32,090 bases of DNA from Seison nebaliae. Taxonomy: Eukaryota > Rotifera > Pararotatoria > Seisonacea > Seisonidae. Below, in pieces: positions 1 through 10,773 of this stretch. The notes beneath the pieces are model-generated. The model was not told where the DNA came from. It searched no databases and saw nothing but the letters and a program-made list of their open reading frames with translations. The number at the start of each line of letters is the position of its first letter. Position 1 is the stretch's first letter. The stretch covers positions 1 through 32,090 of the forward strand of contig JALJEE010001751.1 in NCBI GenBank assembly GCA_023231475.1, read 5' to 3'. The translations under genes and the position numbers were made by a program.

Positions 1-300
1 AGCTGAACTCTTTCTTTTCGAATCAATTTGGCATCCAAGGAAACACACCTCCTTGTTCACTAATTTCTCCATATCATAACGCATTGGAAATCTTGAGATA
101 TTCGAGAGAATCGATGACTTACTCTCATTACATGTTAATTCCAACTTCAGCTAATCGATTACTGATGAAATAAATAGTCTTCTTACATTGACTGATGTTA
201 TTAGAACAAATCAAAATATCGTCAGCATATGCCAAAACTGCAGGAAACGACTCCATTCCTATTTTAAATGAGAATAACTGATTAGATTCAATGATATTAT
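1..300 (-). mobile_element. Decayed reverse transcriptase fragment, probably LINE-type
   Basis: Read on the minus strand, about 270-160 encodes a stretch with the catalytic box L-A-Y-A-D-D-I-L-I-C. It is preceded by K-I-G-M-E-S-F-P-A and followed by a helix ending in R-L-A-E-V-G-I-N. This is the layout of RT motif C and the next motif in non-LTR retrotransposons, whose box is typically (F/Y)ADD; YADD is less usual for LTR elements. Further similarity (L-G-C-Q-I-D) continues towards base 1 in another frame, so the copy is interrupted. The element runs off the window edge, so its ends, family and total length are unknown. No target-site duplication or poly-A tail is visible. A Penelope-like element is an alternative. 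Confidence 0.6.
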
Positions 301-428
301 ATGGTAAAAAAATTGAGGCTAAATAGAAAATTAATTTTTATTTTATTTCATTAGTAATTAATTGATTGAAGAATAATTATTATATTTTTATTCTTGAATT
401 ATCTTTCTTTTAACCTGTTTCTTTAGGT

Positions 429-1655
429 TTAGGAATGATTGGAGATTTTTGATTTGATCTTTTTCAATTTCTTTATGCCTTTCTCTTTCAATTTATTAAA
501 CTTATTCATGAGGCGATCAAATGCATTCAAATCTTCTTCAATGTTCAATATCATTTCTATCGGACGATGATCACTAATCGCCAATGCCTATATGTCGAGA
601 ATAATGAATAATTTCTAGTCTTCTAAATGAACTTGGGTTGAATTCAATTTGAAAATTTCATCGAAATTATAAGTTCCGGACATTTCGAGAAAATTGTTTA
701 CCATATCTCCTTTGATAAAGAAGCGATCATATGCACAATGTGTCCTCGTTGTTGTCGTGTCGGCATCAGATGGAATGATCGATTGGAATGGATGAGGTAA
801 ATCGAATTTTTTGTAATTGAAATATGAACAATCTGCATTCATATCTCCTCCAATTATCACATTCTAAAATTTCATATTATTATTATTATTATTATTGAAA
901 CAAATCAATTTCAACCTCTAACGACCATTTCTTATCGACACTTTCTGCCACTTCGAACAAACTAACGATTTCTTCTTTAGCTTCATCCGGATCTGTATGA
1001 ATTCCGATAAATGCAAATTTCGGAATTGAATCTTTCAAAATTAATTTTCATCAATTCCACAATTTTTCTAAGTTATTTTAACCGAAATTTTTGAATTGAA
1101 ATTTTATAACAAATGGCTCCCGATGGAATTGATCTAACCATTTCTTCTCGATCAATTTCTCCTCTCCATCGCAATATTCAAATTGATCAATAATTCCAAT
1201 CTAAAAAATGATGAGGAGAAAATCGTTTATGAAACTCCTTACTTTATTCTCATCATAAATAAAGGCATATTGTTCTTTCGATCTCGTTCGTCCTATACGA
1301 GAACTTATGACATAATTATAAGTTTTTCCTTCGACATTCTCGTTCAATGATTCGAGAAATTTCGGGATAGTTCTCTCCGTTTTATCTCGGATTTCTTGAA
1401 CGAATAACAAATCATATCGATCAACTATCTTTAATATTTCATAATAATTTCTTTCAATTAAATGAGAAATTGATGAACTTCTATTAGTCCTTCTAAAACT
1501 TTCTCATTCTTCAATTTACTCAATCCAAAGATGCGAATATTAAATGCTCCGATTCGATAAGATTGTGAATGTTTCTTCCTTAAGAGATTGGAGAAGAATC
1601 CATTCGAAATTCTTATGAGAATTATTAAGGAAATTAAATTTAAAAAAATTTTCAT
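429..1655 (-). CDS. DNase I-family secreted endonuclease, 6 exons, 328 aa
   Basis: Secreted Ca/Mg-dependent endonuclease that would cut double-stranded DNA outside the cell or in the secretory pathway. Exons on the minus strand: 1655-1479, 1428-1243, 1200-1083, 1031-916, 863-633, 587-429. The phases match exactly and the introns are 50, 42, 51, 52 and 45 bp. Residues 1-19 form a hydrophobic signal peptide. The catalytic set of the family is complete: Glu71 (V-Q-E-I-R-D), His172 (G-I-H-T-D-P), Asp206 and Asn208 (G-D-M-N-A-D), Asp245 (A-Y-D-R-F) and Asp282-His283 (A-I-S-D-H-R-P-I-E). The family motif F-N-I-R-I-F-G is also present. After the domain lies a basic tail of about 35 residues rich in Lys, recalling the basic tail of DNASE1L3; the total is longer than DNASE1 (282 aa). 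Minus-strand AATAAA signals lie at 347-342 and 342-337, about 85 bp past the stop. The fourth intron carries a short ATT repeat. Confidence 0.95.
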
Positions 1656-1911
1656 TTTCTCTTAATTCTCAAGTAGAAGTTTCATGAAACTAATAACTTA
1701 TTTAGACGTCACTCCCTTACCGAAGTCACAATAATTTAATGAGATCATTCGACACGCGTTCTTTCCATGGCCGAATAATAAAAAAATGACTTATCGTCAA
1801 CATCATTTCTCGTGATAAGAAGAAGTTTCTCGAAATTCGCTGATAACTTTACCAACTAATTACAAGTTTTATGAAGAAGAAAAAACATTCAGAATGATAA
1901 AAATGATAAAA
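1656..1911. other. Spacer between IQCB1 and the DNase gene
   Basis: This 256-bp spacer separates two minus-strand genes. It would hold the 3' end of IQCB1 and the promoter of the DNase gene. I see no coding exon and no clear TATA element. Confidence 0.4.
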
Positions 1912-4048
1912 TTATGTTAAAAAATTCCAGTTAATTCCAAAAGAATCATCTTCTCTATCGGAATCATCAGAAATATCAGAAAACTGAAGATATGGTGACG
2001 CCCAATGGGTCATTTCATTCTGTTTTAATAGTTTTTCCGTTCGTTGCTTACTCTTTTGTCGAATTGCGCTCGATGACGATATAAGTAATTTATTAACCTC
2101 ATCTAAATTGTTCGTTTCTTCCATTTGTTGAATGGTCATTGGACAATCTTCCAATTGATCATTTAAAGAAACGAGAGATAATTAATGAATAAACCTGATA
2201 ATAAAGTCATATCCGTTTTCATATGAACAATCATTCGTCTGATATTAATTCGATGTTGAATATTATTTTCTCGTGACATTCTCCATTTATCTAAATCATC
2301 TTGCATTGAATCGAATTCTTCTTCCAATTCTTGATTAGTGAGACAATTCGTCCCTTTGTTCTCCATTCGCCAATTGGCTATTTGATCTAATAAAATTTCC
2401 TGTTGACTTGAAGTTAACGGTTCATCATCATACTCAGCCATCAACTTCTTTTCTCGACGATATTGGACTTTTGATCGGATCTTTTTCCGGAAGAATTCGA
2501 ATGCCTTCTCTTCTTTCATACGTTTTTTGTCATTCAAATATTTCTTCCTTTGTCGATAACCTCGATATGCTTTCTGTATTTGAATCGCCGCCAATTTCTG
2601 TTCGGTCATTCGATTCTCTTTGAGACATTCTATGTCCAAGAATATGATCAATGATGATAAAAATATGATGAATTGAGAAATAATATTGAACCTGATGGTA
2701 AATGATGAATTAGATCATATTCCTTCAATTTGAAATTGCGGAATTTCCTTCGATTTTGAATAAATTCTTCGAATTCTTTCCGAATCTTTTCATTCTCTAA
2801 ATCTTTCTTTCTTTGTTTCTCAATTAATTTCTGACGGAAAGATCGTTGAAATCGACCGAACGCTTTATCTGCCGCTTTCAATCGTTTCCGAGTTTGATAT
2901 CCTCTCCAATTTCGTTGAATGGTGACTGCTGATATATTCTCCGGTGTCGAATCGAAAGAAATTGTGGAAATATTAAAAATTTCTTGTTTCTTCTTCTTCT
3001 GATCTCGTTCCTTCTTCTCTAAAACATTCATCAGACTCTCATCGTCCCAACTTTTCATCAAATTTTTTATTCCCCTGAAATTTTACGTTTTCTTATTAAT
3101 AATAAATTAACAGTCAATAATAACTTATATCGAGATTTGAATGATGGGATGATCAATTTATATACATCACAAATATGAACCAGAATATCGATAGCGTACC
3201 TATTTATCTTAAAAGATGATGAAACAATATAAAATATTGGAGAACTTGGCGATAGTTCGATCTTTAGTTTTTGAAAGTTTATAAATAATTTCATCAATAA
3301 ACCTAAAAAATTGATCATAAGATTGATTGAATAATTTATCGAAATTCATCCTTTTATCGTAAGTTAACAGAATTGGCAATTAATTTTGAATGTAAAGAAA
3401 ATAAAACTGTGAATGATGAAAAGCTAATGATAAAATCAATTTCATTATATGAATGGTTATCGGTGTGGGAATTGATAATATTAAGAGATACATAATATCA
3501 TCATTAATCAACGTTAATTGTATGGATTGAGGGAATTCGATGACGACCGATTCGATCGATTCTTTCATTTTCAATATCATTTGTTTCGATAGTCGATCTG
3601 ATGACATTTCACGTAGAACTCCAATACAATTGAGCACAAACGATGACATTAGTTGTTGTGAGAATGCTTCATCATTATCAGTAGATCGATGTAATGATTT
3701 AGTTGAAACAACGAATAAATTTACAAGAAATTCATATTTATCAAAATCAGTCGAATGTCGTGAAATCAGATTGATGATTGTTGCATTGATAACATAATGA
3801 ATGTCATACGAATAAATCTCAAATCGTAAAGTTTGTAATTCCTCATCACTCACATTATCCAAAATAAATAACTCTAAAAAGTTTAATTAATCAAAAACGA
3901 TTTACAAATAAAATTCCTTCGAACTTGACAATCGATGAAATAGTTCTAACAATTCTTCTTTTTCAGCCACCGAAATCTTTTTCGCAAACTCCAAAACAAT
4001 TTTACTCAGATTATTTTTCGGGTTAAAATCATCCGGTCCAGATTCCAT
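1912..4048 (-). CDS. IQCB1: Nephrocystin-5 / IQ-motif B1 homologue, 7 exons, 591 aa
   Basis: Homologue of NPHP5/IQCB1, a calmodulin-binding protein of the ciliary transition zone and centrosome that works with CEP290 in vertebrates. Exons: 4048-3925, 3873-3408, 3302-3246, 3199-3125, 3074-2692, 2629-2195, 2147-1912. Introns are 51, 105, 46, 50, 62 and 47 bp and every junction keeps phase. The length of 591 aa compares with 598 in human. The order of parts matches: an N-terminal helical (HEAT-like) half with I-Y-S-Y-D (human I-Y-C-Y-D) and Y-K-G-I-K (human Y-K-G-L-R); IQ1 at about 290-307 (T-I-Q-R-N-W-R-G-Y-Q-T-R-K-R-L); a basic coiled segment; IQ2 at about 383-400 (I-Q-K-A-Y-R-G-Y-R-Q-R-K); a C-terminal helical region and an acidic D-D-S-D tail. 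The start follows from the first in-phase ATG, 226 bp from the divergent ACADS start. Confidence 0.9.
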
Positions 4049-4274
4049 CCTACTCACGTCTAGTATATTAGCTACCGATCGTTGTCATAGTAACCGAATG
4101 AGAAAAGAGCTAAAAATTAAAAAAATTAAAAATTTCCATTTTTTTATTTTAAATTATTTTTTTTCTCCTGCAGATTTTTCAACTCCTTTTCAATCAATCT
4201 TTTGATGGCCGATTAAAATTGAGATCTAGAAATTTACCTTCAAAATAAATTAAATTTGTTTATTTTAAAAGAAA
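4049..4274. promoter_or_regulatory. Divergent promoter gap, IQCB1 / ACADS
   Basis: Only 226 bp separate the two oppositely oriented start codons, so both promoters must lie here or overlap the genes. The sequence holds T-runs and A-runs but no obvious TATA box. The call rests on position only. Confidence 0.5.
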
Positions 4275-6008
4275 ATGATAAGTCGCGTCTTCTCCCGGTG
4301 TATGAGTCGAACTTGTTATAATCGATTAGGGGAAACTGAGAGAATGTTACAAGAGACTTGTGCCAAATTTTCTGATGAACAATTAGTACCGAATGCCGGT
4401 GAATGGGATAGGAAACATTTATATCCCAAACAGACGATTAATCAATTGGGATCGATGGGATTGTTGAATATGATGACGCCGTCGACATATGGTGGTGGGG
4501 AGATGAGTTCGAGATGTTATTCTGTTGCATTAGAAGAAATTAGTCGTGGTTGTGCCTCTTGTGGTGTGGTGATGAGCGTAAACAATGTTAGAAATTTTTA
4601 AGAAACTTATTTTAAAATTTTTTCTCAAATTTTCTTGAAACTTTTTTTAAAATTTTTTTGGAAATTTTTTCCTGAAAATTTTATTTAAATTTTTCCTTGA
4701 ATTTTTCCTTGAATTTTTCCTTGAATTTTTCCTTGAATTTTTCCTTGAATTTTTCCTTGAATTTTTTTCTGAAATATTTTTAAAAAATTTAATTTATTTC
4801 ATAATTTTTTATTGTTGAAAAATTATTCTTGAAAATTTGTTTAATTTTTAATTTGTCTTTTAGTCGTTGTATACGCAAACGATTGATAAGTTTGGGACTG
4901 AGGATCAAAAGGAGAAATTCATTTCTCCATTTAGTGATGGAAAGATGATCGGTTGTTTCGCTCTTAGTGAACCAGGTTAGTTTATCAAAATTTTTGATGA
5001 TAACTCGATTTTCAAGCGAAACTTTTTTCATGATTTTTAAGGTAACGGAAGTGATGCCGGTGCAGCGAAAACAACGGCAACTAAATGTGATAATGGTTGG
5101 AAATTGAATGGAACTAAATCATGGATTACGAATGGAGAGAATGCTGATGCTGCTATCGTATTCGCTCAAACTGATAAAAATTTGAAACATAAAGTTCTTT
5201 TGACTCATGAATTATAATTATGATGAATCAAATTAATGATAAATTATTTTAGGGAATCAATGCATTTCTTGTCGATATGAAAGGAGAAGGAATTGTAGTG
5301 AATAAGAAAGAAGATAAATTAGGAATTCGTGCCTCTTCCACTAATTCGATAACATTTGAAAATTGTTTCGTTCCATCAAAAAATCTGTTGGGTGCTCAAG
5401 GTGCAGGATTTAAAATCGCCATGGTTCATTGAACGATTTTTATGAATTTTTATTTTATTTTTCAAGTCCACATTAGACGCAGGGCGTATCGGTATCGCAT
5501 CTCAAGCGTTAGGTATCGGACAAGTTTGAATTTTTGATTTAAGTTCCATTTCTATTAATCTCTCTATTTGTTAGGCCGCACTCGATTTAGCTGTTCGTTA
5601 CGCTGAAGAACGAGAGTCATTTAATATGAAGATTTCAGGTTTGCAAATGATTCAAAGTAAATTAGCAACAATGGCAACAAGATTGGAAGGGAGTCGACTT
5701 CTGACATGGAATGCAGCTGAATTGAAAGATGAAAGAAAAGATTTTACGAAATCAGCTGCCATGGCAAAATGGTTTGCATCTGAAACGGCTACATTCATCA
5801 CACATCAAGTTGGGAATATTTATAGAAATTGTTTTTTTTTTTGATTAATTCTCAATAGACTATTCAAATTTTGGGTGGAATGGGCTACGTGACTGATATG
5901 CCAGCCGAAAGATATTATCGAGATGCGAGAATTACAGAGATTTATGAAGGAACATCAGAAATTCAACAATTAGTCATCGCTTCTCAATTATTGAAAGAGT
6001 ATAGATAA
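4275..6008 (+). CDS. ACADS: Short-chain acyl-CoA dehydrogenase, mitochondrial, 7 exons, 395 aa
   Basis: FAD flavoprotein of the mitochondrial matrix that catalyses the first step of beta-oxidation on short acyl-CoAs and passes electrons to ETF. Exons: 4275-4586, 4864-4975, 5042-5193, 5253-5423, 5467-5523, 5575-5808, 5859-6008. Introns are 277, 66, 59, 43, 51 and 50 bp and the phases agree. The Arg-rich N-terminus ([12 protein letters not shown]) fits a mitochondrial targeting peptide. Near-identical family blocks are [49 protein letters not shown] and [14 protein letters not shown]. Glu376 in the last block is the catalytic base position of SCAD. The human precursor is 412 aa. AATAAA signals lie at 6078-6083 and 6082-6087. 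The gene converges on the kinase gene. Confidence 0.97.
4689..4772. repeat. 12-bp minisatellite in ACADS intron 1
   Basis: Six perfect head-to-tail copies of ATTTTTCCTTGA lie at 4689-4760 and an imperfect seventh at 4761-4772. Degraded relatives of the unit are visible from about 4610. The array lies wholly inside intron 1 (4587-4863) and accounts for much of its unusual 277-bp length. Confidence 0.95.
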
Positions 6009-6221
6009 ATGAAATATATTTTATTCTATTCGATTTGTTGGAAATATAAAAAAATTATTTTCCATTTATAACTTCAAAATAAATAAAAATATTAGAAAAT
6101 ATTGTTGTTCTTCTTATTGTTGTTGTTGTTATTGTTATTGCTGTTATTGTTACATGAGAGATGGTTGACTGATATGTCGATAAATGAAAAATTTGAGAGA
6201 TTCTCTCTTATGTTCCAACAT
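6009..6221. other. Convergent 3' gap with TTG/TTA trinucleotide tract
   Basis: This 213-bp gap lies between the convergent ACADS and kinase genes. It contains the ACADS polyadenylation signals and an impure TTG/TTA trinucleotide tract at about 6100-6150. I see no exon here. Confidence 0.6.
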
Positions 6222-7428
6222 TTATTTCAATAGTTTATTAACCAGTTCATTTAAATTCAAATGTTCTCCTTTTAGTGTAGCTTTCTCCGTTTCATGAAAT
6301 TTCTCATCGAGATCTCGTTGAAGACTAGATGGCATTTTGAAATTTTTGATATCAGTTTCCTTTCTCATATCTAAAGGAGATGATGGTGATGTAAAAGAGA
6401 AATTAACGTTTTAAAAGAAATTAAAAACCTGAATATTTTTCCAGAAATTTATGCTCAAGAATAGAACTTGACGCTCGTGTTTCTGGATTGAAATCGAGTA
6501 ATTTCTTAAAAAAATCGATTGCAACCATATCGCTATATAAGTAGCAACGTAGTCTTTCGTCTCGTTTAACTTTCAATTTATTTATCGCCGATTGATCCGA
6601 TGGCCAATGAAGATTAACGAGTCGTTCAGTGGTCAAGAGCTTGAAAAGAATTGCACCAATTCCCCAATAATCCATGACGGTACCACAAAATTTCACTTTA
6701 CAGTTTGCTCGATAACCATCAGCAGTCTCCGGTGGCGTATATCCCAGAGTACCCAATGTTTTAGGACTCTCGTTTAATAGAGAATCGGATGTCGATCCAT
6801 AATCGATCAATTTCAAATAACCGTTTCGATTAACAATAATATTTTGAGGTTTCAGATCTCCATGTACGTAACATTTAGCATGATATGCTTTGATGATATG
6901 TAACAATTGAATAGCGAACCATTGAATCTCTTCAATACAGAACGGTCTCATTCGATTATCTCTCACTCTCAACAATCGCAACGTTCCACATTCGCCCAAT
7001 GCGGTGACCATAAAATAAATTTTTTTAGTTTCATTAAATGACTTCAATGAAACAACGAACGCACAAACCAATGGAGAATTGTGGAAAGTAATGTTACGCA
7101 ACGAATTAATTTGTTCGTCATAATTATTCAGTGTTCGCCAAACGGCTATTTCAGAGAGTATGTGTGAATGGGAGAAAGTGGGCTCGAAAATTTTGACGGC
7201 CAATAATCGTTTGGGATCGGTCTTAAAATAGGCCGAATATACTTCCCCACTGCCACCACTTCCGATATGGCCGCAAGTACGTAAGTCATGAGCCGACAAA
7301 GAAATAAAAGGATTCGTGAAAAGGTATTCAACCTCGTCGATATACAATTTGGATTCACTTGAAATCTTTTCCGCTACCACAGATTTGTCCTGTTTAACGG
7401 GAAATTCTAAAGATGACACTTTCGGCAT
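6222..7428 (-). CDS. Serine/threonine protein kinase, 2 exons, 382 aa
   Basis: Predicted cytosolic protein kinase whose substrate is unknown. Exon 1 is 7428-6429 and exon 2 is 6370-6222, with a 58-bp intron at phase 1. Kinase landmarks: glycine loop G-S-G-G-S-G-E-V (56-63), ATP-binding Lys79 (L-A-V-K), helix-C Glu93, catalytic loop H-G-D-L-K-P-Q-N (189-196), metal-binding Asp209 in D-Y-G, activation-loop end G-Y-T-P-P-E (229-234), D-x-W (253-255) and a subdomain XI Arg (318). All residues needed for activity are there. Variants are HGD for HRD, DYG for DFG and PPE for APE. HGD removes the Arg that normally contacts a phosphorylated activation loop, so activation may not depend on loop phosphorylation (inference). 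Exon 2 adds a 49-residue charged C-tail with no known domain. I could not place it in a named subfamily. Part of exon 1 is duplicated at 13463-13622. Confidence 0.93.
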
Positions 7429-9238
7429 AATGCAAATTTATATTAAGTGGAATAAAAGTTTTACCAGTAGCAAAGTTCCCAGAAAAATTAGTTAACATGT
7501 AAGAAAAGAAAGATTTTTTTATTTATTCTTGTTAAAATAAAAATGTTTGAAGAAGAATTCGAACGTTTTTCACATTCTTAATTTTAATTAGGATAAAATG
7601 TTAATAATTTTGAAAGAGGATAAACTTTTCTCTTCCCAGTCGATTTCTGCCATTGATGTCCATTGTTCTTCTGCCAATTGGAGTGCTGAGATTGTTTAGT
7701 CTTAAGATTGACGAGCAGATTGTTCAGCTTCTTCTCGGATTTCATTCAACTATCACATTTGATGAAAACTGCACGATAATTAACTCTCTTGTTTTCGCCT
7801 TCAAACTTTATAATTTGAAGTAATTTCTAACATGACGAACAATCGCACATAGAAGACGATCATTTCTTTATAATGAATACCGTGACATTGACATCATTGT
7901 CGTGTTATAAATTCTTCATTCATCAAACCGGAGAACACACGAATTCTTGTTAACGCAAACATCAAAACCACATCATTTCCCATTGTGTAAGAAAAGAAAC
8001 GTTAACTGTCGTTCCCACTTTCTAACATTCATTTAATTATCTTACTTCTACCACCATCTTCTTCATCCCAAATATGATTAAGTAAACATCACAAATTATG
8101 GAATATTTTACGTCAAAACTTTTGAACTCCTTCACTTAATTGCTTTCTAACCAGTCATTACTAATCAAACACTCATTCACTCCCAATCAACAACTTTCTT
8201 CATCTTCTCCCCCATTCTCCGGACGATTACTGATCACATGGATTTTACTGATATTCAACTTCATATCATCTGTCAATAGTTTAAGTAAGTTATCTCCAAA
8301 TAAGTTTAAATCATAAAGTAATTAATAAGCACAAATGCACTCTATAATATTCAAATTATCATCTACTTTTTAATTCATATCATAATTCATTTCTGATTTA
8401 ATTATTATTCTCTACAATTTCAATCAGTCAAATTTCAATATTTTAATTTTAATCGTCAATAATTGATGCTGATGTTTAATCAACAATACTCAATATCCAA
8501 AAAGTATCAACAAATGGAAAAGATTCCGATAAAGAAATTTCTAGTTTCATTCTTGTTTGAATTATTCAGGTCTGACTCAGATCCTCCATGATCAATCGTT
8601 ATAAATAATAAATAATTAAATCAAAAAAAATCTTAATTATCGTCGCAAAATTAAAAATTAACCGGAGCAATCCAAAACAAGTAAAATTGGAAAAGTTTTC
8701 GACATTATTTATGTTTTAGTATAGCATAAATCCGTGTAATATTATAACTTATAATGTAGTGATTAGAAATAAACTTTAATTTATATCCCAACAATATACA
8801 TAAGACAACTGGTTTAAAGTTTGGAAAATGTGTTGGATAATGTTCAATTAGTATAAAAAAGGAAAAAGGACGAAGAAACTAAATAATTCGAATTGATTTG
8901 CTATGAAAATTTTAGGTTCTGTAATTTTTGAAGTGATTCCTTCACATACTCTTATGAGAATTGAAAGGAAATCACATTGATTCGAAGAAAAAGCTCGAAA
9001 TTAGATGACGTTTGAATTTCCTTCCTCACCACACAACGAGCGAAAGGAAGACGCGACTAAAACTGTCTTCTCTATATTGAACTATATTCTCGAAGTTCAA
9101 TGATTTATCAAGCAAACTCCATTATTCGGAAAATACATTATTATTTGACGAGTAAAGAGAAAGAAATCGGTTGACGTGTTCTTCATTCCATTCATTTTTA
9201 GTAGAAACGTTTGAAACAAAAATTCTGGGAATATCTAA
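7429..9238. other. 1.8-kb gap between kinase and POGLUT1 starts
   Basis: This is a long divergent gap in an otherwise dense window. Apart from the weak candidate micro-gene at 7588-7983 I see no long open frame, tRNA or repeat array. It would contain the promoters of the kinase (left end) and of POGLUT1 (right end). Confidence 0.5.
7588..7983 (-). CDS. Possible small unrecognised gene, about 82 aa
   Basis: Weak candidate. On the minus strand a model with exons 7983-7929, 7865-7807, 7749-7713 and 7685-7588 joins in frame. Its introns would be 63, 57 and an exceptionally short 27 bp. All three begin GT and end AG; the first two start GTT like the rest of the window, but the third starts GTC. 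The last exon reads L-Q-L-A-E-E-Q-W-T-S-M-A-E-I-D-W-E-E-K, with codon choice like the neighbouring genes. The second is hydrophobic (I-V-F-Y-V-R-L-F-V-M-L). No family was recognised, alternative splicing choices give a different last exon, and the plus strand also shows short open frames here. It may be chance. Confidence 0.25.
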
Positions 9239-10773
9239 ATGAAAATTTACTTTGTAGTTATTTCTGTAATTCTTCCTTTATATCTCACATTCGATGATGA
9301 TCATGAAAAGAAGAAGTATTCCAAAGGTTTCACTTCCCCACAATTTTCACTCGTTCTTTTGAGAGAAATTTCTATTTTCTTTTCATTTAAGAATCAAATA
9401 TAAAGAAGAGTTGGAAAGGATATTTAGATAAAATAAAAATAGCTGAAAATAATTATAAAGAATGTTTAAATGATTGTTCTTGTTATTCGAAGTTATTCAT
9501 CTTCTTAATCGTTTATTTATGTTAATTCAATTGTAGAACTTTAGAAAATGATTTGAAAGTATGGAAGAATGGAATCTCTTATTCCGATATTACTGCAGCT
9601 GAACAACATACCAGAATGACGACCTATCAAATTATTAACGGAAGAATCTTTAGAAGTAAAGATTGTATGTTCGAAGCAAGGTCTTCTTCTCATTTCATTA
9701 CTATAAAATAATCAATCTTCGTTATCAGGTGTAACGGAATTGAACATTTCTTGAAACAGATAAAGAAAAAAGTGAAAAATGTGGAATTCGTTCTCAATAC
9801 TAAAGATTGGCCGTCCTCATCAAAATATTTCGGTAGCGCCGTACCAATTTTTTCATTCAGTAAAGTAGTTCGTATTTCCCTAAATTTTACTTGGAAAATT
9901 TTCGGCTTAATAGAGAGAGGAACATCATGATATTATGTATCCAGCTTGGACGTTTTGGGAAGGCGGTCCGGCTGTCTGGCCAATATATCCAACCGGTCTT
10001 GGTCGCTGGGACGAGCAGAGGAGATTAATAAAAAATAAGAATAAAAAATGGCCATGGGAGAAGAAGAAATGTTTGGCTTTCTTTCGAGGTTCTAGAACAT
10101 CCGCAGAACGTGACCCGGCAATTTTATTGTCAAGAAAACGACCAAAATTAATCGATGCGGCATATACGAAAAATCAAGCTTGGAAATCTGACGAAGACAC
10201 TTTGTTCGCAGAGCCGGCAAAAGAAATACCTTTGGAAGATCATTGTCCATATAAGTTTAATTATTTAATTTTATTATTTAATTTTATTATTATTTTCAGA
10301 TATTTATTGAATTGTCGTGGAGTAGCGGCTAGTTTCAGATTGAAACATTTATTCTTATGTAAATCGATTGTATTGCATGCGGGCGATAAATGGGAAGAGT
10401 TCTTCTACAAAGCTCTCATTCCATGGTACCATTACGTTCCTGTTGATGAGAAATTATCAGATTTGGAGTTTTGTGCTTAATCTCCTTTTTAATTCATTCT
10501 CTTCCTCTAGAGATGTACTCGATTTTATTAAAGATCATGACGAAATTGCTGAGCGAATTGCTAATCGGTTAACATCTTTATTTTCTTCTGTGTATCATGC
10601 AATCATTCATCTTGATTATCAATCGAACATTCCATAGTGGATACGAATTCATAGAGAAACATCTAAGAATGGCCGACGTCAGTTGTTATTGGGAAAGGTT
10701 GTTGAACGAGTATGGAAGACTGCAACAGTTCAAAGTAGAAAAACGAAGAGATAATTTCATTGAAATTTATTAA
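9239..10773 (+). CDS. POGLUT1: Protein O-glucosyltransferase 1 (Rumi), 8 exons, 389 aa
   Basis: ER-lumen CAP10-family enzyme that adds O-glucose (or xylose) from UDP-sugar to EGF repeats with a C-x-S-x-P/A-C site, as in Notch. Exons: 9239-9326, 9392-9491, 9537-9680, 9729-9864, 9914-10254, 10300-10467, 10511-10567, 10638-10773. Introns are 65, 45, 48, 49, 45, 43 and 70 bp and all phases agree. The length of 389 aa compares with 392 in human. Residues 1-18 are a signal peptide. Diagnostic blocks are [46 protein letters not shown] and [15 protein letters not shown]. The Asp in N-T-K-D-W aligns with the catalytic Asp of human POGLUT1 (recalled). The C-terminus ends D-N-F-I-E-I-Y and lacks a KDEL-type ER retrieval signal. 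AATAAA is at 10793-10798. Confidence 0.95.

Noticed and set aside
10368-10637. 89-codon frame overlapping the end of POGLUT1
   Set aside because: It is a second frame of exons 6-7 read through introns 6 and 7. The true exons continue the Rumi protein in phase.
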